A stretch of 64,000 nucleotides of DNA from Limnoperna fortunei (taxonomy: Eukaryota > Mollusca > Bivalvia > Mytilida > Modiolidae): contig OX104119.1 of NCBI GenBank assembly GCA_944474755.1, positions 46,773,927 to 46,837,926 of the forward strand, read 5' to 3'. Within the stretch, counting starts at the first letter, position 1. Every line of letters starts with the position of its first letter. A program made the translations under genes and the position numbers. Under the pieces are notes generated by a model. It saw nothing but the letters and a program-made list of their open reading frames with translations. It did no database searches and was not told where the DNA came from. Below, piece after piece: positions 46,901-58,578 of this stretch.

Positions 46901-47640
46901 TCCAAAAGAGTGGAAATACCTTATTTTATAACTAGTGATTAGTTTTTATATTCTTCCGACGAGATTTGGCAAAAAGTATCGCGACAGGTCATTTCGATGC
47001 ATGATGTCATTAATCTGTCATACCCTGTGGTGAAATGACTCAAGTTAATCTGATTTAAGTTTCGAAACTCATAAACATTTTTTAAGCACAAACTGTTCTT
47101 AAGAATGTGGACCACCACAATTGATCTTAAGTAATATATGTTGCATTTGAAAATTTCAAGGTTAAAGCTCAAATTTCAATGTCAGACGTCACCTTGGGTC
47201 TTGTTAACATAAATCGTAAACCATAAAATAGAAAATGAGACAATAAATTGAGAAAATACTCTTATCATCGTCCTTTACTATATATTTGGTCTGTAACTGT
47301 TCGATGAACCGTTTTTATTTTATGGTTGTTGACGCGTTTCAGTAAATCGGATTTTGGCTTATAGTTGTCATAGAAGTTTAATGCGATCACCAAACCAAGA
47401 CCCCCATTTAGTACATGGGGTCCAAAACTGTCCGATGATTCGTTTTCCAAGTATGGTCCCTGACGCGCATAAATTAATCGGTTTTTGGTTTATAACTTTA
47501 AAACGGTTAGAAATATTATAGTTACCATATAAGTTTAACGTAAGTCAAAATCCCCATTTTATAAATTGAGTACTGTTTTCGTGCTATGGCCTTTTTCGCG
47601 TTTCTGGTACACGATTTAAGTTTTGAACTCCATCATTTTC
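46222..47640. repeat. Segmental duplication F, copy 1
   Basis: It is nearly identical over long stretches to 48700-50560: 46600-47110 matches 48870-49420, and 47276-47640 matches 50222-50590. The copies differ mainly by two insertions in the second one (about 49413-49866 and 50012-50216), so this is the youngest duplication in the right half. Confidence 0.85.
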
Positions 47641-48270
47641 TGATAATACGAAACTGCACGTTCGTTTTGAACGACAAAATATGTTTTCTTGTCATAATTA
47701 CCGTTTAAATTTCTGAACAGATTCAACTTATTTGGTTTCAAAATTAACAGGCTATTGACCTATAAGGAAAATAAAAACAGATGCAAAAACGAAAAAGTCT
47801 CCTTATATCTTTAAGGTGGTACAAAAAGTGTTATCTGAAGAAAAAATCAATCGCAAACAAACCCAGGCTGCAACCTTGAAATAAATTTGTTTTGAATAAA
47901 CAATAGGATCAAATTTAATCTGCTAGACGAAAGCTAGCGACTTAAGGTTATAAGAAAAAGAATGTTAAAGAAAATCTGCTGTTTAAAAAGTAGTTTTTGC
48001 ATTGGGAGAGTCGACATATAGTTATTTACAAATAATTTCCTTGACACAATGATGGATTGTTTCCGTTTTTTATCGGCAACAACTAGATAACATTTACGAT
48101 ATTTGAGAAACAATCGTCGATCCATTTCGTTTACGTTTCACTTCTTAACAAATATGGGCAAAAAAATAAAACACAAGTTATGCCAATTTAGAACGTCAAC
48201 TCCTCACACAATTTAAGCATAGACTGATGACAGCAAAAAATTATGAGCCTCAGATAATTGTTTAAGTGAT
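47630..48270. repeat. Segmental duplication G, copy 1
   Basis: It matches 55645-56270 closely, including CGAAACTGCACGTTCGTTTT, GGTGGTACAAAAAGTGTTAT and GGGAGAGTCGACATATA. The short ORF at 47934-48125 has no motif and is interrupted in the paralogue. Confidence 0.8.
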
Positions 48271-49412
48271 AGTCATCACTCCTTTGATTTAATTATGGCG
48301 AGAACAAAACATAGAGTTGCTCATTCCTTTATTTACCCTTCAATAATCACATTAATTTGCTGTACAATAAATGTATACGAATAAATTTTGCTTTCTTTGG
48401 TTAGTAGCTGAATTAAGTATACTGATACTCTTGTTCTAACTTTAAATTATTGTATTTATTTCAGTATTTGTCCAGTATGTGACGCCATGCTATCACATGA
48501 TTGCGCTCAAACAGTTTTTACCCAGTAATGGGCTAAATATAAGTTTTTCGTGATATGTATGTATAAAAGAACATTTGTAAATTGTCAGAAAATACTTTGT
48601 TATTTGTACTATTTACACGTACTTAAAATATATACGAATATATGGATATGCACTAGATCACTAAACATGACTGGATTTCAAAATTTCAAGCACTTTTACA
48701 TTTAATGTAACTCTAGATTGCGGCTCTATCTTTTTTATACCTATTCATGTACATTTGTATGTATAAGCTGAAAACTTCCTGTTGACATAAATCTCTTAGA
48801 AACCTTAACTGGTACTGATAATGCTACTGTCGGCCTTTTTATATATGTTATTCGTGCTTAAAAAAGTTACGCTCTACAGACAGGTGGATATTTTAATTAA
48901 GCTATTAGATCATCATTTAGCAGAAAAAATAGTTAGCTGCTAAATATGTGTGCTATTTAGAAACTTCAAATGACAGTAATAATCAAAGTAATACATCACG
49001 TGTCGCTACATTCAGAAAACATAATGTTTCAAAAAGATGATAAAAAGAGCAGATGTAGCTTCTAAGGCATTAATTGACACGAAAAGTAGACACACTTATA
49101 TTACAAGCATTACAGATTACAAGTTTTTACTATTAACCAAGTTCATTAAACTTAACTGATTAAAGGACATAATAAAGGTTCTTCCAAAAGAGTGGAAATA
49201 CCTTATTTTATAACTAGTGACTAGTTTTTATATTCTACCGAGGAGATTTGGCAAAAAGTATCGCGACACGTCATTTCGATGCATGATGGCATTAATCTGT
49301 CATATCCGGTGGTGACATGACTCAAGTTAATCTGATTTAAGTTTCGAAACTTATAAACATTTTTTTAGCGGAAACTGTTCTTAAGAATGTGGACCACCAC
49401 AACTGATCCTAA

Positions 49413-49866
49413 TTATTATGTTCTAAATTCACTCTGTTCAAACGAACATAAATTATTTATGTGCTAAACACTTGAAATATCTGATTTATGCACAAAACTC
49501 AGCACATTTCAGTTTTGTGTACTCATAAAAAGGCGATAGCAGAAACACTGAAGACTAATATATGATACTGTAAGGCGCAGTTACCATTTTATTTATTAAT
49601 TTATTAACAAAAATAACTCTTTTAATGATCCAGCGACATCATGCAATCTACAAAATATAATAAAAATACTTCATAACAAAACTATTTATAAACAGTTACA
49701 ATAAGTGACATTCTTAACTTCAAGCATCTAAATCGGTCACTGCCCAAACCTCGATAACCTATCAAACACACCGCACGACTTATATAGTACCCACCAAACC
49801 GGTTCACTAATCATAATAATGATGTATTTCTACGCATAACGCAAATAAATATATATATATTTTCCA
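49413..49866. mobile_element. ~450 bp block inserted in duplication F copy 2
   Basis: Copy 1 reads straight from CACAATTGATC to TTTGAAAATTTCAAGG. Copy 2 has about 450 bp of unrelated AT-rich sequence between the same phrases. I see no inverted termini and no target duplication, so the mechanism is unknown. Confidence 0.6.
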
Positions 49867-50011
49867 TCTGAAAATTTCAAGGTCAAAGCTCAAATTTCAA
49901 TGTCAGACGTCACCTTGGGTCTTGTTAACACTATATCGCAAACCATAAAATAGAAAAGGAGACAATAAATTGAGAAAATACTCTTATCATCAAGACCGTC
50001 CTTTACAACCG

Positions 50012-50216
50012 TATAAGTGTTTTTTTTCGCGGTGATTTAATTTTCGCTATATTCGCGGTAAAAGTTGGAACGCGAAAATTAAACGCACGAAATATTAAGA
50101 CAAATAATAGAGTTATTCATTTTGATTACGGACCGCGAAAATTGCATTACGCCAAAATAAACTCGCACAGTTGTTTAACAAAACAAAATTTTCCACACGC
50201 GAAAAAAACACTTATA
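50012..50216. mobile_element. 205 bp MITE with TATAAGTGTTTTTTTCGCG inverted termini
   Basis: The left end TATAAGTGTTTTTTTTCGCG and the complement of the right end, TATAAGTGTTTTTTTCGCG, form a near-perfect inverted repeat of about 19 bp. Duplication F copy 1 lacks the block. The outermost TA or TATA may be target-derived. The interior is rich in CGCGAAA/TTTCGCG words and is non-coding. Confidence 0.85.
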
Positions 50217-50599
50217 ATGTATATATTTGGTCTAAAACTGTTCGATAAACCGTTTTCAATTGGTGGTTCTTGACGCGTTTCAGTAAATCGGATTTTGGCT
50301 TATAAATTGAAAACCGTTTAAGATAGTTTAGTTGTCATATAAGTTTAATGCGATCACCAAACTAAGACCCCCATTTAGTACATGGTGTCCAAAACTGTCC
50401 GTTTTCCAAGTATGGTCCCTGACGCGCATGAATTAATTGGTTTTTGGTTTATAACTTTAAAACGGTCAGAAATATTATATATATAGTTACCATATAAGTT
50501 TAACGTAAGTCAAAACCCCCATTTTATAAATTGAGTACTGTTTGCGTGTTATGGCCTTTTTCGCGTTTCTGGTACACGGTTTTTCGCCTATATTTTGCA

Positions 50600-53500
50600 A
50601 AGGTTAAAGATAACGTACTTAATATATACAGTCAGATTTCCGGTGAAACTATAACAATAGAATCGGAGCTCTCTATTATACAAGGTACAAAAGTTATGTA
50701 CCCGTGTTTATTCGGTTACCATGCAAATTAAAAGTTATTTAGCATTGACTGACAAAAGTTTTCGTTTACTATTTATTCGTTTTAAAATTATAGACAAATT
50801 TGCTAAAGTTACAAGAACAACGGATATTTAATACCTCTGTTTTGATCAGAAAACATGAAAAACAGGGGGTGTATTCTTAAGTGCTGCAAAAAAATGCACC
50901 AATTTTACGCTCGATGAAAAAATTCCATAGATGTTTTAAATATTCATCTTTCACATGTGCAATTTTTGACTTGTGACGACCTTTCGTTTCCGAGAAAAAA
51001 AATTTCAAAGTCGAGCATTATTTCTGTTGCTGTTCATTCATGTGTGATAATTTTCAGTGTGTTTGTATATGTAACAGATGAACAAGGTGCGTGTGGTTTG
51101 CCATTGGGTTATGTACAAAGGCTCGTTTTAGTGCGGTAAATTTTATTTTAAAGGTGTATAAATTTGAAAATAAATAGAGTAAAAAAATAATGACAATAAT
51201 ATCTATTTTTTCAAATGAAGTAACACATAAAAATTAGCGGTTTTTTTCGCAAAACACAGTAGCATTCGTCACATTCGGTGCGAGGGTACGATTATTCGCT
51301 CTAGTTCTCTTTCACTAAAATTGAAATATCAGAACCTTCAAGCCACTGATCGTTCCCTCTTTTTCGATCTAAATTGGTTTCTATTACACTATGATTGTGT
51401 TGAAAATATTTGAGGAGTTTAATTTCTATAACAACCAAACTTTTCATTAAACGTTTTATAACCTTTTATATCTGCCGTGTCTTGTACGTATCTTAAATGC
51501 GTCAAAGTAAGACTTATTATAAACAATGTCTTGTGTATATAGCTAAGATGTTGGTAGAAAGTGTATTATTTTATTTTTAAAAAATTCTTCAAATAGTTCG
51601 ATAAAATAAGTATTCGCATTAATGGCACAGAACAGCGATCCCTATATGACTAATACTTATTGTTACGTCCGAGAATCCTCTACCGTCTAACGCCTTTTTA
51701 TGCATTGGCAAAAAAGCGGTGAATAGCAGAGGGTTCTCGGAATACTTATTTTCATGCAAATGCTACATTTTTACGTTCACGTGGGACACCAAGGCAGAAC
51801 GTGGCACGGACTTAATAAGTCGCAAGTTCGCAAGACAAAACCTTTCAAAATGATCTAAATTTTAAAAAAGAAATTCATGCACACTGACGTAAATGACTTG
51901 CTCTCCTTGCTGTATATGTCTTTAATAAATATAAACCGCCCCCAACCAGAAAATAAACGTCCAAAAAACACATATAAATGTAATATGTGCATACCATATT
52001 TGTTCACATCAACTTTTAATGTTTTAAATGCGAGGGTATGTTTAAATTCGTGACATTTAACATTTTTGAAATTCCGAATTTGAATGGTTATTGCGGGGGG
52101 GGGGGTGTGCTAAAAATAAGAATGAAATGAAGAGTCCAAAATAACATTGCAAAATCTGCTGCTCCTTCCATCATGAATCTTCCACAAGTATATGTCTATG
52201 GAGTATTATCAAAACTTTCCCCATTATGCTCTACTTGAATGAATTTGATCAGATTATTTTGTGCATGCACTTTTTCAGATTTTATCAATCAAGATTGTGA
52301 AAAAAATGAAACAATTACTTGCATTTATATTTTATTTTCTATTTTCAGTCATTGCCATTTGGTTGTTTAGTGGCTACAAAAAATTATCTGACCCTATACT
52401 AGACACCATAAGATAAGGATAATTCAGACCAACTTTGCTTAAAGTTGGCAAAAAGGTTTCCGAGTAGATTTTTTAACCAAAAGCACACGAAGTGAATTTT
52501 GAACAGTCAATTTATTCAAAAATTAAATACACCGTTATAAAGTGGGGTTCTAAAACATATGTTTTTTTCATGGAACCATAAAATGACCAGGCCAATGAAC
52601 AATACTCTAAGACAATGGCACATTAAAGTCAGGTTGGAGAAATAACTTAATTAACACACATTTAAGAAAAATGTTTATTAAGAACTTTGCAAAACTGTTC
52701 ATATTGTTAATTTTGGAAATCATATTCTTTTTCCTGCATAAGACCTTCTCATGAATATTTCATTCTAAGGCACATTCAATACGTAGGTAAGGTATTAAAG
52801 ATGATTGGTAGAGATGGTACAAGTGGTTCATATACAACCGATGCTGGTAAGGCTTGTGCACAATGACGCATCTAGTATAAACCATCTCCAGACCTTGATA
52901 GTACAATTGCAGGTTACCTACATACAGAGCGTCTCTACAAAAAATAGATTTTCAATTAGGAAACAAACAGTAAAAGCCAATTTAAGAATCTGAAAAAGGT
53001 AACCTGACAATGAAATTTTTCTTAAATAATTATTTGAATATTATTTGGGAATGTAAAGTATTCTAAAGTTATCAGTAATAGCCTTAATAAGATTTTTTTT
53101 ACAAAACATTTTTAGCCTACACTGCCTGCCATACCACAATCAATTACGGGACGTGAATCACTGGACCGTTACATTACTTTTAGACTAGTCTCCCTTATTA
53201 CTTGACAACGGACACATTTAAGTGCTGCGAGTTTTTGCACCACGTTAAAATTAATTCAAACAAACTTAAATCAAATCTATATATAATTACCTTTGTCCCA
53301 TAGAAGATCTGATTTGTGACTACATCGGGAACAGTGTTTTAAAAATTTTCAAAGGTTTGCCAACATTTTCTAAAGTTGTTCCTTGACGATGGAAAAATGT
53401 CTATAGCTACTTTTTTTAGATGGACTGTAGTTTTCTGCTGTAATTGCTCGACGGAGGAAGCATTCGCGTCTTAGAATATCATAGTATTGTGTATTCTTGA

Positions 53501-54890
53501 GTTTAACTGTATTAGCTGTGTACATGTTTCAAGCCCAGTCAAAAACTTCGCGTCAGTACGAAAATGGCGGTCTTTCTAAGTGACTGCATCTCATGAATAT
53601 TTTGAAGGGAGATAATTCGATGTCACCACAAATTGGACTGTATACGTTTTACGTAATTACCAATTCAATTTGGCATCAAGGCCAAATTATTATAGACTGT
53701 CATTTTCAAGATGGCCATCATAACGAACTATTGTTTTTGACTGACTATTAAACTGTAACAGATAATATAAAGTTATTGCGGTACTTAAAGTGTTCCGTAG
53801 GAAATAGGCTTCAGTTTGAACCCTTGTTAAAGCGCATGGTTTGATGTCATACCATAGCAACGAGGTAGAATCAGTATTACGTAGTCATTTTACAGCCGAA
53901 AATGGAGTTTTACCTAGGAATGATGATAAAAGTTATAAGCTACCATATATGTTCTAACTCCGTAACAAAAACTTTACACAATAAATAAATAAATAAATTA
54001 GATGACCAGTAGATTCGTTAGGTTCTAAGTAAACATATTTCCTGACTTTGAAACACACAGACAGCAGTGTTTATATCTAAAAGTGGTAATTTAGATCATC
54101 CACGTACTTGCTTAATAACAAGAATGACAAGTATATTTGTTCGCAAACAATTTTTTTTTAAATTATATGTCATATGATTATCATTATCAATAATAATATC
54201 AGATGTAGATATTCAGTTTACTTTGGGCTTTAATATGCAGTTTTTAAATAAAATATTATCAAAGATTGACTGAAGACTTCTATTTCATCACTTTGAACCA
54301 CGTTTATTAAACATAACTGAATCAATGGCAAAATAATATGAGATATGGTTAATTATTTTTAATAATTGACAATTTTGTGGAGAGTTTGATTAAATAATGC
54401 TTTGTACCTCTGAGATACATTTACGAATTTTATACGTATTTGATCATTATAAACCATGTTAGAGGACGATGGCCTGACAATTATCAACGGTGTAATAGAA
54501 ATTAATACTTAATAATGTCTAAAGGTTTAAATTGTGAGCAAAATTCCGACTTTGCAGATGAACAAAATCCGTACTTAATACGTTTACCGCCCATAATTGC
54601 AATACAATGCAACAATTAATTCAACACGAGAAAAATGTATACCGTGAATTAATGATACTTGCTTTTGTTGTAGCTGTCCTTAAATCTGTTTGAAGACAAA
54701 TTGCATCTTATGAATGACTTATATAAGACGTCTTAGGAATTTGCAGAAGGGTTTGTGTATTATTAAGTAACATAAAAGATCAATACACTATGCTTGATAA
54801 CAACAACGCAACTCAATTAACCAATTAGTATAATGTTAATATAAGTGTACAATTATAAATAAAAAGTCATCAAATTGACAATAGCAACTA
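50600..54890. other. Long AT-rich stretch without recognised features
   Basis: Apart from a run of 10 G near 52095 and short ORFs of 60-66 codons, I see nothing diagnostic. None of the ORFs carries a family motif or is repeated elsewhere in the window. Confidence 0.4.
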
Positions 54891-54899
54891 CTCATGCCT

Positions 54900-56340
54900 T
54901 TTATTCATATAGAAATGTCATTTGACACTGCGCTTGATCTTTTTGATACATATTCATATTTAGGCATTTGTATTTAGAAGCCGAAAGCGTCCTGTTAGCT
55001 TAAATCTCTTAGAAGCTTTCACTTTAATGATACTTAGAATGTTCCTGATTTGATTGTAGGACATTTGAAATCATTTTGCAAATCGAGCATGAGTCTAGAA
55101 TCGTTTGACTGTCTTGCGCACAACGTCAATGTTGTACAAATATTCCAATGGAATATCGTAACCTGTTAGCAGTATGTTTTATGTAACTATGTTTTATGTA
55201 TTGCCCTTCACCATAAGCTGCTTATGGTTGTATACAAGTCACATCTATGTGTTCCTCCTTCTTTTATTTGTATATTTTACATGTAGTTACGCTATTGGAC
55301 CTTCATTTAGCAGACAAATTAGTTAGCTGTTAGATCGGTTGACTATTTAGAAACGATAAATGACAATAGGAATTAAAGTATACATCACGTGTCGCTACAT
55401 TCAGAAAACATAATGTTTCAAAAAGATGATAAAAAGAGCAGATGTAGCATCTAAGGCATTAATTGACACGAAAATTAGACAAACTTATTACGAACATCAC
55501 AGATTACAAGTTTTTACTATTAAACCAAGTTCACTAAACTTAACTGATCAAAGGACGTTGTTAAGGTCTTTGACACTACATTTGAAAGACCTTATTGTTT
55601 TTTCGTCTTCTCTGGAGGTTCAAATTACAAAGCTAAATAATAGAACTCCACCATTTTCTAATAATTCGAAACTGCACGTTCGTTTTGAACCACAAAATAT
55701 GTTTTCTTGTCATAATTAACGTTTAAATTTCTGAACAGATTCAACGTATTTGGTTTCAAAATTAACAGGTTATTGACGTATAAGGAAAACAGATGCAAAC
55801 ACGAAAAAGTCTCATATCTTTAAGGTGGTACAAAAAGTGTTATCTGAAGAAGAAATAAATCGCAAACCAACCAAGGCAGCAACCTTGAAATAAATTTATT
55901 TTGAATAAACAATATTATAAAATTTAATCTGCTAGGCGAAAGCTAGCGACTTAACGTTATAAGGAAAAGATTGTTTGAGAAAATCAGCTTTTAAAAAGTA
56001 GTTTTTGCATTGGGAGAGTCGACATATACTTATTTACAATAATTTCCTTGACACAATAATGGATTGTTTCCGGTTTTTATCGGAAACAACTCGATAACAT
56101 TTACGATATTTGAGAAACAATCGTCGATCCATTTCTTTTACGTTTCACTGCTTAACAAATATGGGCAAAATAATTAAACACAAGTTATACCAATTTAGAA
56201 CGTCAACTCCTCACACAATTTAAGCATAGACTGATAACAGCAAAAAAGTATGAGCCTCAGACAATTGTTTAACTGATATGCACTAGATCACCAATCATGA
56301 CTGGATTTCAAACTAGCAAGCACTTTACATTTAATGACAG
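54900..56340. repeat. Mosaic of duplications C/F modules and G copy 2
   Basis: 54900-55260 resembles 32510-32870 and 46320-46560. 55290-55620 is a copy of the dispersed module, including TCACGTGTCGCTACATTCAG as at 46718 and 48998. 55645-56270 is duplication G copy 2. 56270-56335 matches 48640-48700. Order and spacing differ from the other loci, which indicates rearrangement after duplication. Confidence 0.7.
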
Positions 56341-57399
56341 TTGTTCGTCTAATACTCATCATTGGACTTAAAACATAACAATATTGAATTGCTATCCTCA
56401 TACACCTTAATATATTATTTAAAGTAATTACATAATAAAAATGGTAAGATAGAGTTCAATGTTGTAATTGTTTTTATCGATTTTGGTACATTCGATTAAA
56501 ATATATTGCGCTTAATGATGAGGCGTTCTAGGTAGTTAGCCATCCGGATATTGGAGTTTGTGTCCAACTTTTTCCATTTTTAGCACATGTGTAATGTATT
56601 CCAAACTGCCATGTTATAACCACGTGCTCTGTCTTCCTCAGCCAAACAATCTCTCTCAGAGAAAATTACTGGTTCCCAGAAAAAAACATCTGCCACACGT
56701 CATCCTCCACTAACTGCGGGACTGCATACGTATTCGCCATCCATGGGAGATATCTTTCACAATGTCAACCAATGGTATGGCAGAGGTGATTGTGGTTGTG
56801 TGTGGTTGACGTAGGATAACCAGAATCCTTTGCGTGTAAATTGCCAAAAAACGCGTTGAAATACATTGTTCAAAAATCTTTTACATGTGTAGTACATAAT
56901 AACATGAAATATTTAAGAATACATGTATAATCATAAAATATAATTTGTTGAGTAATATGAATTGTTAGATTATGAAATAGAAGGTGCCTTAAAAAACAAA
57001 ATACATTTAGGTACTTTACTTCTTGTTTAGAAGAAAAAGATTTCCCGTTAAAGCAGTTAAAATCACCAACGTCAATTTAAGACCATGTGCTTAATTTTTG
57101 TGGGCAAGTACATGTATTGACTAACAGTAACCAATTTTTAAATAAATCCTCATTACCTAATGTATTTATCATACGCATTTTTATCGAACAAACCCCTTTG
57201 TCGGCAGAAAATTAAATGGCTGAGTAGACATGTATGTGCTAATAATCAGTCACTGATTTTTTGGTGTGGATGTAGTGACACCGGAAACACATGTGGAAGG
57301 AATAACTCAGGATTAGCCTCACTTGAGAAAGTTGTAAACACAAACATGGCAGTATCAAATATGCCAAATATTAACTTTTCCTCGGCAATAAGAGAATAA

Positions 57400-57660
57400 A
57401 TGATATGGCTATTTCACAGCGTTTTTATTTTACCTGATGGAGAACTTGTCCAAATTACATTAATTGCCATGGATGACTTCGATGATGATTTCATAAGTAA
57501 TTTTTATTTACAGAATGGAATTGTTGACAAGACACATTTGGTCGTAGTGCAAACGTTGATTGAAATGTGTAAAAGATACTCTTTTATTCGCAATGGACGA
57601 CTGCACAGAGATATTGGTAAATATACATATAAAATCCTAAGATTGGTTGACCATGCATAA
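57400..57660 (+). pseudogene. LINE ORF2 endonuclease-domain fragment
   Basis: The 86-codon ORF includes FDDDFISN, then TLIEMCKRYSFI, NGRLHRDIGKYTY and LVDHA. The order (a '-L-E-CK-' motif, then '-NGR-D--GK-TY-', then a '-VD-' box) matches the C-terminal part of the APE-type endonuclease in LINE ORF2 proteins, where the last motif is normally S-V-V-D-Y. The N-terminal catalytic part is not recognisable. It lies upstream, in the same orientation and in the correct order relative to the reverse transcriptase pieces that follow. Confidence 0.6.
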
Positions 57661-57989
57661 GTAAGCCCCTACCTTTTTCATTTTTCACGCATTTTCTGCT
57701 TTAGAGTATGATTCGTGTGATATCAATAATACAAGATGTACATAATAAAAAACACTTTACCTTGTCATTCACGAAAGAAAATTGATGTCCCAAGAACAAA
57801 ATCGTAACAATTACTGGCCTCACTAATTAGATGGGATTACAATAAGTAGGATTTATTTTGGCATGTTCTATCGGATTTTCTTGGTCAGATTTGACGCGAA
57901 ATTAGATGACCTATTACGCTCCATCTATTTTTCGGGTGACATGGTAAAAGATATTGTTCCTAAAAAAACAAAATGTTTTCACATGCACT

Positions 57990-58560
57990 GCTTCTGATGT
58001 TTTGGGCGTTGCTAAATAAAACTATGAATTTTAAAGCATGGTGTGATAGAAATTGTAAAGAGAAACAAAATGAATATCAAGAAGTCCCGAAAGAATATAG
58101 GGTTAACCAATGATTTTAAAGTTCCTTAAAAAGGCGTCACGAGAATATAAAACGCAAATGAATGTTAGTTTTGAACGATACCAAATGTGTAGATGAACAG
58201 AGTAAGTCAAAACGTTTAAATGGTAAATCGATTGAATCATGTTAAAATGATAACCCTTATATTCCATTTGCAACTTTGTTCCAATATTTTAAAAAATTAC
58301 AAATATTTCAGATTATCGATTTAAATAATGAGAATTTGACCTATTCTTTGCAGAAAATGAACAACGTCGGATAATCCTAAATGGTTAGAGCTGTCAACAT
58401 AAGGTTAAAAGTATGAAAAAATCTTTTAAAAATGAGGCCCCTGGAAATGGATGATCTTCTGAAGGAATATTTGAAAAATATTGCATCGGAATGTATTCCA
58501 ACCATGTACAAGCTACTTAGTTATATTAGACACGTAGATTGTACTAGAAATATTGCTAGT
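57990..58560 (+). pseudogene. LINE ORF2 linker and start of reverse transcriptase domain
   Basis: Broken frames give KAWCDRNCKEKQNEYQ (about 58037-58084, the region after the endonuclease), ASREYKTQMNVSFERYQ (about 58136-58186), IPFATLFQYFKKLQ (about 58263-58304), KNEAPGNG (the 'NNKAPG-D' motif, about 58428-58450) and LKEYLKNIASECIPTMYKLL (about 58456-58515). The order matches LINE ORF2 proteins. Several stops and frameshifts make it a dead copy, which is then cut by the tandem-repeat element at about 58580. Confidence 0.75.
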
Positions 58561-58578
58561 TTGTATAATACAACCAGT

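Larger units (their letters stand above)
48700..50560. repeat. Segmental duplication F, copy 2
   Basis: It is the counterpart of 46222-47640 and carries two extra blocks that are absent from copy 1 (see the entries at 49413 and 50012). Confidence 0.85.

Noticed and set aside
57160..57399. 79-codon ORF with clustered cysteines (CGCSDTGNTC), considered as an extracellular domain
   Set aside because: The match is too short and lacks a clear domain. It lies just upstream of the LINE relic and may be chance or decayed LINE sequence.
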